NCBI GenBank assembly: GCA_022578965.1
Contig: MU400513.1
Location: 186,001-250,000 of the forward strand
DNA length: 64,000 bases
Direction of reading: 5' to 3'
From: Xylaria sp. FL1777
Lineage: Eukaryota; Ascomycota; Sordariomycetes; Xylariales; Xylariaceae
Of the stretch, positions 1-12,151 are shown piece after piece (within the stretch, counting starts at the first letter, position 1; each line of letters opens with the position of its first letter). The notes under the pieces were generated by a model. That model did no database searches. It saw only the letters and a program-made list of their open reading frames with translations, and was not told where the DNA came from. A program made the translations under genes and the position numbers.

Positions 1-2191
1 GCGGAAGCTCATGTAGAACGGTTCACATCTATATTGTGGCGTTCTTGGCGTGATAGGAATTCCTACCCAGAACAACTATGGAAGCTTTCTAGAAGCTATC
101 AGACGGATTGACTGTTACTGGAAGAGTTGTTGCCCGCTGGGTCCGGCTTTTAGCTGCTCGACTACTTGTCAATAGGGACGCCATGAGGGAAACGGTGAAT
201 TTGATAGTCTAGCAAACGTCGCGTATTAGTACGAGCTTGTCCAGTTCTCTATGAGCAGTAATAGAAAATCGGAATGGATTTGTCATGGCAAAATCGCAGA
301 CAGGGAATAGGAAGTCGAGTCTGCGACCCGTGCTTCACAAGAAACTCGGTGTCCGAATTCCTCTTGGCTCCCTGGATATTTGGCGTCTTCGTGGTTTAGT
401 GGTCCATAACTCCATTAATTGGCATAGGTTTCTGTGCCCTATCAGAATCACATGATCTGTTATCTTTATATCTTCTGAGACACCTTGTAAAACAATCCAT
501 CTAGTACTTCTCTGCGCATTATTAACACTGTCTACATAAGTAGTACCTAGTTAAACCCGTTGTTGTGTCTCATATGAGTATATACTAGCCCAGTGGCGTC
601 CATATCTACAGACTTCCAACTTGTCTATGATATTATTTTGGCTACAATGCACACTGTTTCGGCGTATCCATGTCTTAACCGTATGTTCATTGCTGCATGT
701 GTCTTATGTTTAATCCAACATCATCTTTAAGTATAACCCCTCAAAAGTTTCCTGATATTTTTAAGCTTATTACTGACATCTCTTTGAGTGAGGTCGAGAA
801 ACTATAAACAAAGAGCTACCCTAGATACCTAGTAGTAATCCCCACCCGCCCTGCCTTCCTGCATGTCCCCTTTTACTTTTCACCTTGGGGTAACACATGT
901 ATTACATGAAGAACAAGGAGCAGTAAGAGGGAACAGTGAAAGCAAACTCAAGTAATGGTATATATTCGTGAGAAGTTTTCCCTGTGTTTCTTACTCTTAA
1001 CTGTGTATTGTGCGATTGGGAAGAGTGAGGGCGATTGAAGAGCAAGATTAAACATGGGTATTTAATATAATCTAGAAGGCTGTCTGGGAAACTAATGCTT
1101 GATAATCACGGGAATGAAGGATGTGACGTCTTGAAGCAATACCATTTAAATTTTCCCATATTGTCATTTGTCTGGAAGACAGGGAAAATGAAGAGTTCGT
1201 GTTCACTCACTGTCTTTCCTTACAGCAGTAAAGGGGCAGGAACAAATGAAGTGAAAGTGTACAGTAAACTTAGACATAGTATACAACATCAACATAAACA
1301 ATTGATTCTAGTGCACATGCTTCGATAGGAATATAAATAGTGCTTGTTGGATATGATTAATAAAGATAGTGGTAGTAGATTTGTGAGCCTCCTATTATTT
1401 CCTGGCTCGTTCCTCTATGGCTGCAACTTACATCCTTGAGTTGTAGCATAATAACCTGTATAATTGCTTTTAATACCTATTTGTTTATCATGTGCATCTA
1501 TCTATGTAAGTTATTGGCGCGGCATGCTGTTTATTGTATAGCTAGGTGTTGTCACAAGCGGAGCTGTTAAGTTGTCGCATCATTAGGTAATTTACTAGAA
1601 GATATCACCTAGCAACGAGTGCTATTAGCAAACTCAATCAGGGCCGAACTTTGCGTAGAGGGATTGTTGGTTACCCTGGGTGGGTAGTAATACATGTAGC
1701 TATTTAGAGTTGTCTTCACTTAGCCCATCGCATCACGGGCTACCTAGGAGGTACAAATGTACAAATACCTGTAGACTTTCTTAGATAGTTTCACCCTAAA
1801 TCTACATACCTGCTACCCACGGACATTGTTTATTGACATCCGTCTATGTTGCCCTGGCCTCAGTACCTTCCTTCTCTTCTCTCCCCGAACCCCTCATACT
1901 GTCTGTACCTGCTTGCCTTGTACACACTTACGTCGCCTCGACACTTGAATATATTTGCATTTAGTCTTCTACTAGAAGGCTTGGGAATACAGATTATTGT
2001 GCGCAGCTAGTCTGTCACGGAAAGTAATCCAGCCCGAGAACCCTTTTCCAGTCCAATGCATACTTTTGATGTTGGCGTTTGGCTAATGTCGCGTTCTACT
2101 AGCATCGTGAAGTTCCTTGTGTGCCTCCAACCACAACGCGTATATTAATCCGAGGACATATTGTGCATCATCAATAATATTCGCCCGTAAA
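1..2191. other. intergenic, no supported gene
   Basis: About 2.2 kb of moderately A+T-rich sequence without a convincing reading frame. The longest plus-strand open stretch (1095-1328, 77 codons) has no recognisable domain, no intron logic and low-complexity composition, so I do not call it. Several CTAGGT/TACCTA-type words occur, as in other intergenic parts of the window. A gene from beyond the left edge could end here, but I see no coding signal that supports it. Confidence 0.6.
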
Positions 2192-3821
2192 ATGAATACT
2201 GCAGGGACATTACCGGACCCGAAAATATTCGAGGATATACTAAATGATGTGTCCGACGATACGAAAGCCCTTGATGATAACGACGGCGAGTTACGAGATC
2301 CAGACGAATTTTATGCCATACTACTGGAAAACAATCGCAAGGCGGTTAGAGAGGTCGCGAACAGAATAGTAGCTGCATATGACTCGGCTCGAAGCCGCGG
2401 CGTACCAAGTCCCCGATTTGCTGGCTCCCATAGTCTCGACGGTAGAATCTTGGATCCCGTTCTCGAAAATGACGATCCGAACGGAGACAGAGACCAGCGC
2501 GAGGCCAATGTCAAGAGTTCCTCTTCCGAATCAGGCATCACCTCCACATACCCGGGCTCAAACGATACATCCCACAGCGAGAATCAAGACCCATACAATG
2601 CCCCAGGCGACTACGGGAAGGAATCGGCGACTAAGGAATATTATGATAGGTCAGTATTCTAGAGTCTCCTCTACTTCTTTGACGTGTCTCAGAGCGAAAA
2701 TTACCTAGGTAATAGGTGTCCACCAGTGTTGTCTCTGCAAGTTTCTAGAACCTTTCATCTTCTTAACCGTAATTGACAATTACTGACGCTCCCGATTTCT
2801 CAATAGTCACGGCACCTCAGAGATAAACGATAAAACGAGCGTCCACAAAGATACCTGGTCGAAATGGGGCCCAATCGGTTCCAAGCCAGAAGATATGCCA
2901 ATGCACGAGACGCACTATCAAGAGGTCTTACCTCAAGTAAGCCCAAACCAGCGACACAAATCTGTAAGCGTCCCAGGGCTACTTGCCTTTTTACCATCCT
3001 AGCTATCTTCTAGAGCAAGAAGAGTTTCTGCTTAGGCTAGGAGGATGTATGTTTTGGGTTCAAGTGAACGGGCTGCAAACTTCTTAGAAGATGGCAATTG
3101 CTAAGTTTGACCGACGCAGTGGACCTTGTCCAGGACCTGGGGTAGTGATATGGATAAGACGCGCAAGCGCTGGGAGCGTACAAGGGCCAACATGGCGCAC
3201 AATGGTCTCGATAAATCGCCCTTCATGCCACAGACTTTTCAGGAGTATATCGAATTCGAGCTCGAGGCTACTAAGTTAGCGGCAGAGGCGACCAAAAAGA
3301 AATTGAGAGAGCGTGAAGACCATGCCGAGATGGTTCGACGTCACCTTTGTGCTGGGAAGCCTTTGGAGCAACTCGCTGGTATCCTTGCCATTCCGAAATG
3401 CGTACTTGACCGCGCAAGAAATTCGAGCCCGCTCTCACCAGTCCTCTTCCGCCCCAGCATGTGGACTGATGCTGTGTACTTTCATGGCAATACAAGTTGG
3501 CCAAGCCGTACCGAGCTCAAGGAGGCCGGCAACAAATATGCACTTAAGAATCACAGCCACTTCTTTCCCGTTCCGCGCATTAATGAGATTGACGGCCACC
3601 TCTTCCAAGTGACGGCAGGCTCAGATAGTTTCTCATGCCAGGATCCAGGGGTGTCCTGGCAATACCGCAAGATTGCTGGCTGGGCTGTTCGACATTCTCG
3701 AGATGATTGCCTGTTCGAGCATGAGGCAAAGGAACTGGATGAACCAACTCAGGAGCTCGAGCTATCCGCGATAAGCTGTCAGACCCGAGGGCTCATTGAA
3801 AGAATTTGGAATATGGATTGA
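2192..3821 (+). CDS. hypothetical protein, three exons (438 aa)
   Basis: I do not recognise this family. The model has exons 2192-2649, 2807-2963 and 3120-3821. Intron 1 has GTCAGT, a TACTGAC branch point and CAATAG. Intron 2 has GTAAGC and ends GACGCAG. Phases (2, then 0) join without a stop. I chose ATG 2192 because the open frame upstream to 2117 has no ATG context typical of a start. The first ~150 residues are acidic and Ser/Asn/Asp-rich, probably disordered. The middle has a charged helix of about 35 residues (EYIEFELEATKL...KKLRERED), likely coiled coil. The last ~110 residues look folded, with several Trp, Cys and His. There is no signal peptide and no membrane segment. Function is unknown. 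The gene is followed by an 860-bp gap before eS8 on the same strand. Confidence 0.7.
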
Positions 3822-4684
3822 ATAGCCTGGACGAATCGGGTTCCCGGAGAATGAGAATTTCCAGTGTGGCCTATTATACGATACATACGGTCTATTCGTC
3901 CAGCTGGATACAGTATGCAACGACACAGGGAGTGTTGATTCTGATTAGTTGACTGAATCTAGAGATGAAAAAGGTGGTTTGCGTGAACTAGGAGGGCTTG
4001 ATCTTTGTTTTGTTTTTTTGGGGTTCTAGTTTCTCATCGACCTACTTGAGGATCAAGGAGGCACTGGCCCCCTGAGGATTTATCGAGGATTATATTACGC
4101 ATAACGAGCATAACGAAGTTTTACACACAGCAGAGCTAAGAGTAGCTGGGATCAATATATACTTAGTAGCCATTCCCCAACGGTATCCAGTGGACAATCA
4201 CCTAATACCAAGAAAGCTATACAGTACGTACTGCTGAATTACCGAGCTAAAAACGAAATACAATGTGATGAAATCATCGTGACAGGACTTAAAGTAGATG
4301 AATATTGACTTGTAGATTAAAGCGACATTGATACGTGAGAGATGTAACCGTTACGGTTCAGTATTTGGAAGTTATAGGGAGGTAAATACCTCCTTAGGTA
4401 TACTGCGTAGATGAAGCGACGGGAGGCTGAAAAGCACAGACCATCAGTTTAGCTCGATTTCAGCACAGGCCACTTCCGGGGCGAGAAGCCCTAAATGCAA
4501 CTGTCCAGGTACCGGGGTACATTCCTTCGCTAAATTCCGAAGTTTTTGCGAAAGCGCCCACATTGGATTCGCAAATTCGCTATTATACTGCTACTCCATT
4601 TTACTTTCTCGTGAACTTTTTCGTGCCGCTTCCCTCTCCCGCCCAATTCACACACCTCTCTCGGTCGATTGCCATAGACACCAG
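3822..4684. other. intergenic region and eS8 promoter
   Basis: Contains the 3' flank of the hypothetical gene and the upstream region of the ribosomal protein gene. A pyrimidine-rich tract just before 4680 is typical of transcription start regions of highly expressed fungal genes. I see no coding sequence here. Confidence 0.5.
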
Positions 4685-4839
4685 GTAAGTGGCATTCATG
4701 TTTCTTTGTTTCTTTGCGACAATTGGCATTCCGTCCAATTCCAAGCATTCTTAGAGACTCGTCGCAAACTTTTCATTCGTCATACTTCTCTCTGCCATCC
4801 ACCCGCCACTGCTAACCACCGGCATCTTTCTCTCAGCAG
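4685..4839 (+). other. probable 5' UTR intron of eS8 gene
   Basis: GTAAGT at 4685 follows CCAG, and a pyrimidine-rich stretch ends in TCTCAGCAG at 4839, five bases before the ATG. A branch-like GCTAACC lies about 25 nt upstream of the acceptor. Leader introns are common in fungal ribosomal protein genes. The alternative acceptor at 4836 cannot be excluded. Confidence 0.6.
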
Positions 4840-4844
4840 CAATC

Positions 4845-5594
4845 ATGGGTATCTCACGAGACTCACGCCACAAACGTTCCGCCTCCGGTGCGAAGCGAGC
4901 CTACTACCGTATGTCCCCGCCATGAAATGATCCGCGTGTCCCTTCCTTGAAAGGAAGGACGCTCGTGCCATGTCGAAAGCCCGTATGCATTATGAGGCTG
5001 GCCGTCGTGCCACCTGCATGAACATACGTTCTGACCTCTTCACCAGGGAAGAAGCGCGCTTTCGAGGCCGGCCGTCAGGAGGCCAACACCCGTATCGGTC
5101 CCAAGCGAGTCCACACCGTCCGCACCCGCGGCGGCAACCGCAAGTACCGTGCCCTGCGTCTCGACTCGGGCAACTTTGCCTGGGCCTCTGAGGGCTGCAC
5201 CCGCAAGACTCGTGTCATCGTCGTCGCCTACCACCCGTCCAACAACGAGCTCGTCCGCACAAACACCCTGACCAAGTCCGCCGTCGTCCAGGTCGACGCC
5301 GCTCCCTTCCGTCAGTGGTACGAGGCTCACTACGGCCAGCCCCTCGGCCGCAGACGTCAGCAGAAGCAGGGAAAGACCGACGACGATGCCGCCAAGAAGA
5401 GCAACTCCGTCGAGAAGAAGCAGGCTGCCCGCTTCGCCGCCCAGGGCAAGGTCGAGGCCGCCATTGAGAAGCAGTTCGAGGCCGGTCGTCTCTTCGCTGT
5501 TATTGCTAGCCGGCCCGGCCAGAGCGGCCGCTGCGACGGTTACATCCTGGAAGGCGAGGAGCTCGCCTTCTACCAACGTAAGCTGCACAAGTAG
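4845..5594 (+). CDS. rps8: 40S ribosomal protein eS8 (RPS8)
   Basis: Component of the small ribosomal subunit. Exons are 4845-4908 and 5047-5594, giving 203 aa, the usual eS8 length. The N-terminus ([19 protein letters not shown]) and the conserved block [20 protein letters not shown] are diagnostic. So are [14 protein letters not shown] [11 protein letters not shown] and the C-terminal [16 protein letters not shown]. The intron (GTATGT...CACCAG) splits the Arg codon before KKRAFEAGR and is phase 1. Codon use is strongly biased to C-ending codons, unlike its neighbours, as expected for high expression. The intron contains a short stretch resembling the downstream exon (see findings). Confidence 0.97.
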
Positions 5595-6956
5595 ACGCGG
5601 TATGCGTCCGTGACTTGAAGAGGGGAAGAAACGCGCAGAGGATGAAAAGAACCCGAGGCTGGAAGGTTCGCCACGAATATGAGTATGAGGTCATTGCGAT
5701 ATTACCCGCACTGGAACTGGTGTTCACGGATTCTGGTCGTTTTCAGCATGGGAAGGGATTGCTTCTACTAGGTTAAGATCAATAAAAGATCGCCGAAGAG
5801 GCATTTGTGGCAATATGATGTTTCTGTTCTTTTTTTTTCCTGATTGAAATCAACCAAACTATTATGATGCTCCTCCTGTGTGTATGTGTGTGTCAATTGT
5901 AAAGCATTAATCGTGGTATCGATAATGATGAGTATCTTAGGCATCGGCAACAGCCCTATATATCTCGAACATAGTGGCTGTGCAGAACTGTAGGCATACT
6001 AAATTAGATGATCCTAGACCCTATGATGCGCATCTACCCCAGACATGATTCATAGGAGGTTGTGTGTAGGCGTCTATAACTAGTGCTCTATGGAAAGGCT
6101 GGATAGCCAGTCAAGTTATTCCCACTCCGGAAACATTGTACGAAACATGTTGACTGATCACTTGCACAAACCCTATTCACTTCAAAGAAATCATCGCGTA
6201 TAGATGGCCTTAATATCATGTTGATTGCATTTTACTAGAATGGTAGCTACTCTTACCATTGGGTAAGTTGGGCAATCGTCATGTATTCGGGTAGTATTGC
6301 GTAGCTTATACATCCATGCAAAATACGGAATACCGCCTTGCCCTATTGTACTTATGTTTTCAACCAAGGTCTCATCATACACTCGTCTTTCTCCAATTCA
6401 TCGGGTCGAGTTTGCGAGGCACTGCCCCAGCTGTGCTACCTTTGCAGCTTTTCTTTCTCGTTTCCTTTCCCGAGGAAAACGTGTAGTGGTATCGAGACAA
6501 AATATGGTCATACTCAAGCAGTACCTTTCCGATGCTCTTTCCCTTCGCCGGCATCAACGCCGAGTATGCGTGAAAATCATGCCGCTGCGTCCTGATGCAT
6601 GCATACAAGTAGATTACCAATACGTGACAAAAAACCGCTAGGGTAATAACAAAATAAAGAGGTTATTTGCTCACATCCAATTGCTGGACCCTGCTTAGCC
6701 TGTATCTCTTGCGTTATCTCGATTCTTGTCTAAGAGTTTCGTGGCAGAAGGGAACACCTCCTGCCCAAGTTCAGCTCTAAGAAAACCGGAGAGGAGCAAC
6801 ATGAGGTTTTCACAGGCAATAAACACGCATCAGCGGTAGAGAGTTTAGTTTGACGCTTGCAGTAGCATAAACTGCTGAGACCTCAAGCAAACTGGCGTTT
6901 GACGTCCTGCCATTTTCTGCTGAGTGCCTCATGCTGAGCATTAGTCTGTGATAGTA
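5595..6956. other. convergent intergenic region between eS8 and gyp5
   Basis: Holds the 3' untranslated regions of the converging eS8 (plus) and RabGAP (minus) genes, with T-rich tracts near 5830 and a TGTGTG run near 5880. Overlapping short frames around 6190-6641 occur on both strands with no domain similarity and look like chance. Confidence 0.5.
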
Positions 6957-9767
6957 TTAGTGCGGCTCATAAAGGGATCGCGGAAAATAAGGTTTGGGTA
7001 CCTCTGCGTATTGCATCTTCGTCTGTACGAGTTGCTCCTCCAGTTCTGACAGTTCCTTCTCAAGTCGTTCATTCTCCTCGTGCACTTTCTCATTTCTCTT
7101 CATGAGGTCGTCACGCTCTAGTTGCCAAACTTGCTCGATTTCCTCAGGTTGTTTTTGAATCACGATACGGAGCTCCTTTACCTGCCCGGTCAGACTCTCG
7201 TTCTTGTCTTTCAATTCTTCGTTCTCAACCTTGGTAAGAATGAGATCATTCGCCATATCTGCTTGCTCACGGTCGCTAACTTCAATCCGTTCTTCTAGTT
7301 TACGGACCTTAATGGCGAGGCTTACGTTGGCGGCCCTAAGCTGCTCTAACTCTTGCTCTCGTTCCTTTTCTGTGCGTGTTTTCTCCTCCCATTCCGAAGC
7401 ATAGGCTTTGAGAAGCTCTGGTGTGAGCTTAATCTCACAAGCATCACGGACTAGTTGGTCAGCTCGGTATACCTCCTTATCAATATTAGAGGAGCTGCTA
7501 CCGAAGAACCCGTTCTCCAGAATACTTCCAGCACTCGGTGATTGATCAATGTAAACATCAAACAGTTTGTCTTTCAGGAAGGTCGTCAATTGCGACATGT
7601 CCGACATACCACGAAGCGTCGAAGAGTTTTTTTGCATAAGGACTATGCCAAACCGGATAATGGCGGATAGGCCTTCGGAAAGGATGAGGTCGTAAATCCT
7701 TAGAACTAACTGGAGGGGAAATCTGTACGCAAATAAGGTAAGAAACCATTGAGTGGCGTACAGATGGGGGGATATCCCTCGGCGGTGCAAATGGCAATAT
7801 AGAGCAGGCTCTAGGTCCTCTAGTATCCGCTCGAACTGATATAGGTGCATGTGGAGTCCTGGCATGTCCTGGATGAACAGGTCTCGCAACTTGTACTGGT
7901 TCATGAGGCGTACTAAGAGACAAAACGCTTCTTCCTCGGGCATATTAAAAAGGAGCGGCATGATGAGGAAGTTCATGCCCTGGGCATATCCCACGCCTTC
8001 GTCGTAAAGCGCATAAGCTTTACATACACCGAAAAGTCCGTCTTGTAGGCCAGCGGCGGCAGCGTATTTCGAATAGCTTGTTCTAGTGCCAAGATCCCTC
8101 CGAATAATCTTTTCGAGCTTTTGCAGTGCCGCCGCATCCTCCTTCTCTTTCTTTTTCTTTTCGGAAGCAGCTAGAGCTTGGGCTTTTAGAACGGCTTCAG
8201 ATGGTTCGGGAGGCGTCCCCGGTAATCGCTTGGCACCTCCACCAGACAGTTCGGACTTGGTAGAAGACGCAGATGAGGCCGTAGGCTCTTTCTCAGCGCT
8301 CAGGTTACCGCCACTAGTGACGCTTGCCGCCGTGCTATTGCTATTTCTGTTCCGATCCTTTTCGGTGCCCCGAGATACTAATTCCTTGTATACCATTTCC
8401 AAGTCTTCATTTTTGCTTTGAGCCAGGACTTGCCAAACAACACCGCGAATAGCGCTGGGGATCCCGGTTGCAATTGCCCGGTTCAACTCCTCGGGGCTTG
8501 TTCGAGCAACAGCAGCCGGCCCTTCGTAGACGACAGATTGCCACAAGTCCCAGTCGACCGGAGTATCAGCCATTGCGGAGGGGCCAGCCGAAACGCCTGA
8601 CGCAGTGCCTGGAGCCAAATTGGTATCGGCGGTGGGTGGTAGTGGTGACGTTGGTGGTTGAAGATTTACTCCTTCGGCGGCCTCTATGCCAGAACTCACG
8701 ATGCCCGTGCTAGCCGATCGCGGAACCAAGTTCGCGACGGCGATTTGAGGCTGCTCATCGTCGCCTGGGGTTAAGGATATGCCGGCCTCTTCTCGCAAAC
8801 GTACCAATTTGAATCTGTCCCTTAAGCTGTTCCTTGATAGACGGGACCCACCATTCGTGCCTGTCGAGTCATGCTCTTCTTCTAATCTGCTTAACATCAT
8901 TTCCGGATTGCTGGTCAGCGTGGCTATTGAACTTCCAGTGTTCCGCCTCGGGGAGCCTGTGCTAGCCAAAGCTGGTGCCGCGACAGTTTCCTTGTGGCCA
9001 GAGTTCCGGGAGAGCCAAGAAAACGGGCTTGTGATCTTCCGTGTAGGAGGAGGCGGAGGCGGTGGTACAGCTGCGTCGGTGGGCGCAACGGGACTCGTTT
9101 TCGGCGGAGATTCGGCATTTGAGGGAGACCATGGCATGGTAGGTAGGGAGGATGCGATATTGCTAAGAGAAAGTTTCTTGGAGGGTTGCTTTCCTGCTTC
9201 CGGTACTACTTGTCCCTCTGCTGCTTCCAAGATTAGCGAATACATTCCAGATATGCAAAGCTCTTCTAGTGCAACTAACCTTTGGGCCGCTCACTCGAGG
9301 GCTCGTCACCCAGATCTACATTGTCCAGAGAAGCATGTGAAAGGCGCTTTGAAGTACTTGCTGAGTCGGTGGCAATGACTTCAGTTATGTCGTCCGGGTT
9401 CTCGATGACCTCGTCTACCAAGTGGCCATTTGGCTTCTCCGTGCCCGCGGGGCTTTCCGGCGCATTGGAAGCACCATCAGCATCGATACTAATCGGAGGC
9501 GGGGACTTCGGCTGGGTAACTTTGCGATTTGTGAGTGATCGGACAGATCCTGTGTCAATAGCGTCTTCGAAAGTGTCCTGGAGGTGTATGAGATCAGTAC
9601 AACTGTGCCCCCAATGGTGCATGCGGGCAAGCAGCATAGAGTGAACAGCAGGGGGCTCGGGGGTGCCCGTGGGCCATTTCTCTACATACCGTCTCCTTAT
9701 CCGAAGCTGCTGGCGAATCATCGAGTCGGGGCACCGTTTCGGAGGCAGGCTCCTCAAGAGTGGACAT
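6957..9767 (-). CDS. gyp5: Gyp5-like Rab GTPase-activating protein (TBC domain)
   Basis: RabGAP of the yeast Gyp5/Gyl1 type, which act on Ypt1/Sec4-class Rabs in ER-Golgi and polarised exocytic traffic (family knowledge). Exons on the minus strand are 9767-9690, 9577-9280 and 9220-6957, giving 879 aa. Intron 1 has GTATGT, TACTGAT and CTCCAG; intron 2 has GTTAGT, GCTAAT and GCAG (the exact CAG of two is uncertain). Residues 1-370 are disordered, with a poly-Pro run. The TBC domain covers about 375-660, with the arginine finger in IRRDLGTR (about R505) and the glutamine finger in VGYAQGMNF (about Q539). A long coiled coil of ~150 residues follows to near the C-terminus, as in Gyp5. The start is the first ATG giving phase-0 splicing; no ATG lies upstream in the same open frame. 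Confidence 0.92.
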
Positions 9768-10925
9768 TTTGCCAGCCGATGAACAAGCCGGAGCAGGAGC
9801 AAAAGGTCTGTGAGGACGGGAGTCGAGATCAAGATTGGTGACACAAGGGGCCTCGGACAATGTTGTATGGCGTTCAAGACGTCCTTGCCATCAGCAATGG
9901 ACTACCAATAGACGATTTGGATGGTTCGGCGTTAGGGAGGGCTGATGCAGAGGTGCAGGCAATGCAACGTTGGATGAGTCCAGGGGGTTCGCCAACCATC
10001 AACCACCATCAACCGGGTGAGCGGATTGAGAAAAGGCGGTGCGGAAAAAGAGACAGAGAGAAAAGATGCAGTGAGGACAGAGTGCGCCAAGTTATCTAAG
10101 GTCGGTGTTACAGTTCGATGTATATGGAGATGGCTGGTTGAGAGAAGCGAGCATGAGGAAGTTGCTCTCACAACGTTTGTCCCTTTTTGCTGTCGTTCGT
10201 CGCGCTGTTGACTGCTAAGTTGTTACCTAAGGTACCTACCTGCCTAATCCACCCACCTACATACCTACTAAGTACCTAATCTACACCTAGCAGCCCCTGC
10301 GCCCGGGGGTGGCGCTCATCTGCACCATGTGCCTGCATTTGGCGCCTTAGCGCGATCTACAGCAGTAATATTAGGTATGCACACTAGCATATACCTAGGT
10401 AAGTACTTATTTAGCAGAAGTAATGTTGCAAATTGAAGGGCTACCGAGTTCTCTATGTACATGTTGGAGCTACCTAAGCTATACCCATCTAACAAAGGGC
10501 AGGGCAAAAAGTTTCAGAATTAAGCCGTCCTTAAGGTAGCTTTACCGGTGCCTTGGTACTTTTTGTCTCAGCACCTGAAAATCCCGGGGCTAGCGTCATA
10601 CCTTATGTACTTAGGTAGCTATCGTGAATTCATTTAACTTGCAACTCAACATGAATCAAAGCCCTCAGTTTATACCTACAGATGCAGATTAAACTTACCT
10701 ATACAGCTTTCCTACCCCTTCCTAACAAACCATAGGCTTCTCTGTGGTTTCTCACTCCCAATGGAACCGTAGAGAAAAACGGTTACTATCTATTATTCAA
10801 GCATTAAAAGGCAGATAGCTGCGGCACAGTGGTGTTACCGCGTTACTGGCTGTGGCGTTTGTGCCCACTTCTTCTTAATAGGTAGGTACCTAGGTAGGTA
10901 GTGTAGGCGTTGGAACATCTTCATT
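9768..10925. other. intergenic with TACCTA/TAGGTA words
   Basis: Upstream region of the RabGAP gene. From 10,215 to 10,300 and again at 10,381-10,405, 10,610-10,620 and 10,880-10,905 the sequence is dominated by CCTAC/TACCTA/CTAGGTA words. The cluster at 10,881-10,900 is nearly a perfect palindrome. No gene is seen. Confidence 0.55.
10881..10900. repeat. palindromic TAGGTA/TACCTA cluster
   Basis: GGTAGGTACCTAGGTAGGTA, an interlocked direct and inverted repeat of TAGGTA, lies 25 bp before the small ORF at 10,926. The same word recurs at other intergenic places in the window (10,387, 52,145, 52,281, 60,357, 62,916). Confidence 0.7.
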
Positions 10926-11246
10926 ATGGCCGATCCCGTAGCAATGCTTCGTCTTACTAATAAAAAGCGAGCAGAAATCTTATCTGTTCCCTTCTATAGC
11001 AACGAACTCATGGTTAGTTACCTACGAATCTACGGCTACAACGATGCGCCTTCGATCTTGCAACAATCAACTAGGAGCGCTCTTCTCGTATTGATGGCAC
11101 GGTTAATAGATATCCTTCGCTATTTCGCTGCCCAGCGAGGATGCCAGAATGCCGCCCTACTCCAAATGGAGGCCGCGGTGGAGGAGGTCGCATCGGGATC
11201 TACGCTTTCAATCCCGGTGAACCCTTGCCCAAAGACAAGGGACTAA
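10926..11246 (+). CDS. small orphan ORF (106 aa), uncertain
   Basis: ATG-started frame of 106 codons with balanced composition and no low complexity. Residues 40-75 could form two helices (STRSALLVLMARLIDILRYF). No domain is recognised, and there are no flanking splice signals. It could be a genuine small fungal gene, an eroded fragment, or chance. The A+T content rises sharply just downstream. Confidence 0.3.
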   Translation: MADPVAMLRLTNKKRAEILSVPFYSNELMVSYLRIYGYNDAPSILQQSTRSALLVLMARLIDILRYFAAQRGCQNAALLQMEAAVEEVASGSTLSIPVNPCPKTRD

Positions 11247-12151
11247 GCTATGAATAATGCCCTCACTTTTTCTGATGAAGGCCGTCGAGGTCAATTACCC
11301 AGCCAGGACTGTAGAACTACGGCAATATTGTCAATCCTTCACTTAAAGAAATACCATAGATTGGCGAGGCTTTATGGCTATACCATCCGAAATACATGGC
11401 CTAAAACGCTGCGGAGCGCTGTGCCGGTTTCGGCTGCACCCTGTCCTCTGCAACAAGGAGCTACGGTCATTAATGAATAAGTAGGTAGTTCTAGTCAACA
11501 TGTCTCGGATTAGCCAGGCCCCAATAGTGTCATACAAGACAATTCTATGTAGGTAACACCGAGACACTCCGCGTGGACTTTCCATACCAAAATATTATTA
11601 AATCAACACTATAGAACTTTCAAAAATTCATGCTTTTGCACTTCAAATATCTTATTGTATTGCGATACCCTAGTTCTGTAACACATCTTACGCTTTAATT
11701 CAACTGCTTCATAACCCTTTAGCTACAGTTGACATTCTATTGGTACTTTTTAAGCGGTGTAATTGTGAATGTAACCCAGAAACAGTCCTGCAGGCTTTTA
11801 TCCCCTCTCTAACAGCCATCTAGGGCATTGTAAGGTTGTATAAGTGCTTGAGCTTGTGTATTTGAAACCAGTTTTGCCAAATAGGTAAAGTGTACATTTT
11901 TTAACTACCAAGGTAGTTAAGAATTTTTTTTGTAGTAGTTCTTTATTTAGACCTGTTAGATAAGTAGTTCATTAGCTTAGCTAAGCTTTTAGGCTGTTTA
12001 TTTAAAAACTGCTTTTGCAAGCGTTAAAATCAAGCAGCCTAGCTATTTACACTACCGCCAAGGGAAAAAATGAAAAGAAAAAAAAGCCTCTTAATCATAG
12101 TATTTAACACTACAATCTCAAAGCACCTAAAAGATAAGCATCAAGGAATTG
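11247..12151. other. A+T-rich intergenic stretch, possible small decayed repeat
   Basis: From about 11,590 to 12,130 the composition becomes distinctly A+T-rich, resembling the RIP-decayed centre of the window. A 9-bp stem with a 2-nt loop (TTAACTACC AA GGTAGTTAA, 11,899-11,918) is followed by a T run. A palindrome AGCTTAGCTAAGCT lies near 11,974. No gene is seen. This may be the remnant of a short transposable element, but I found no terminal repeats. Confidence 0.4.

Noticed and set aside
1095..1328. 77-codon plus-strand ORF near the left end
   Set aside because: No recognisable domain, no upstream context and no conserved-looking segment.
5040..5588. 182-codon antisense frame across eS8
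   Set aside because: Shadow of the strongly codon-biased eS8 exon; Leu/Gly/Val-rich with no family resemblance.
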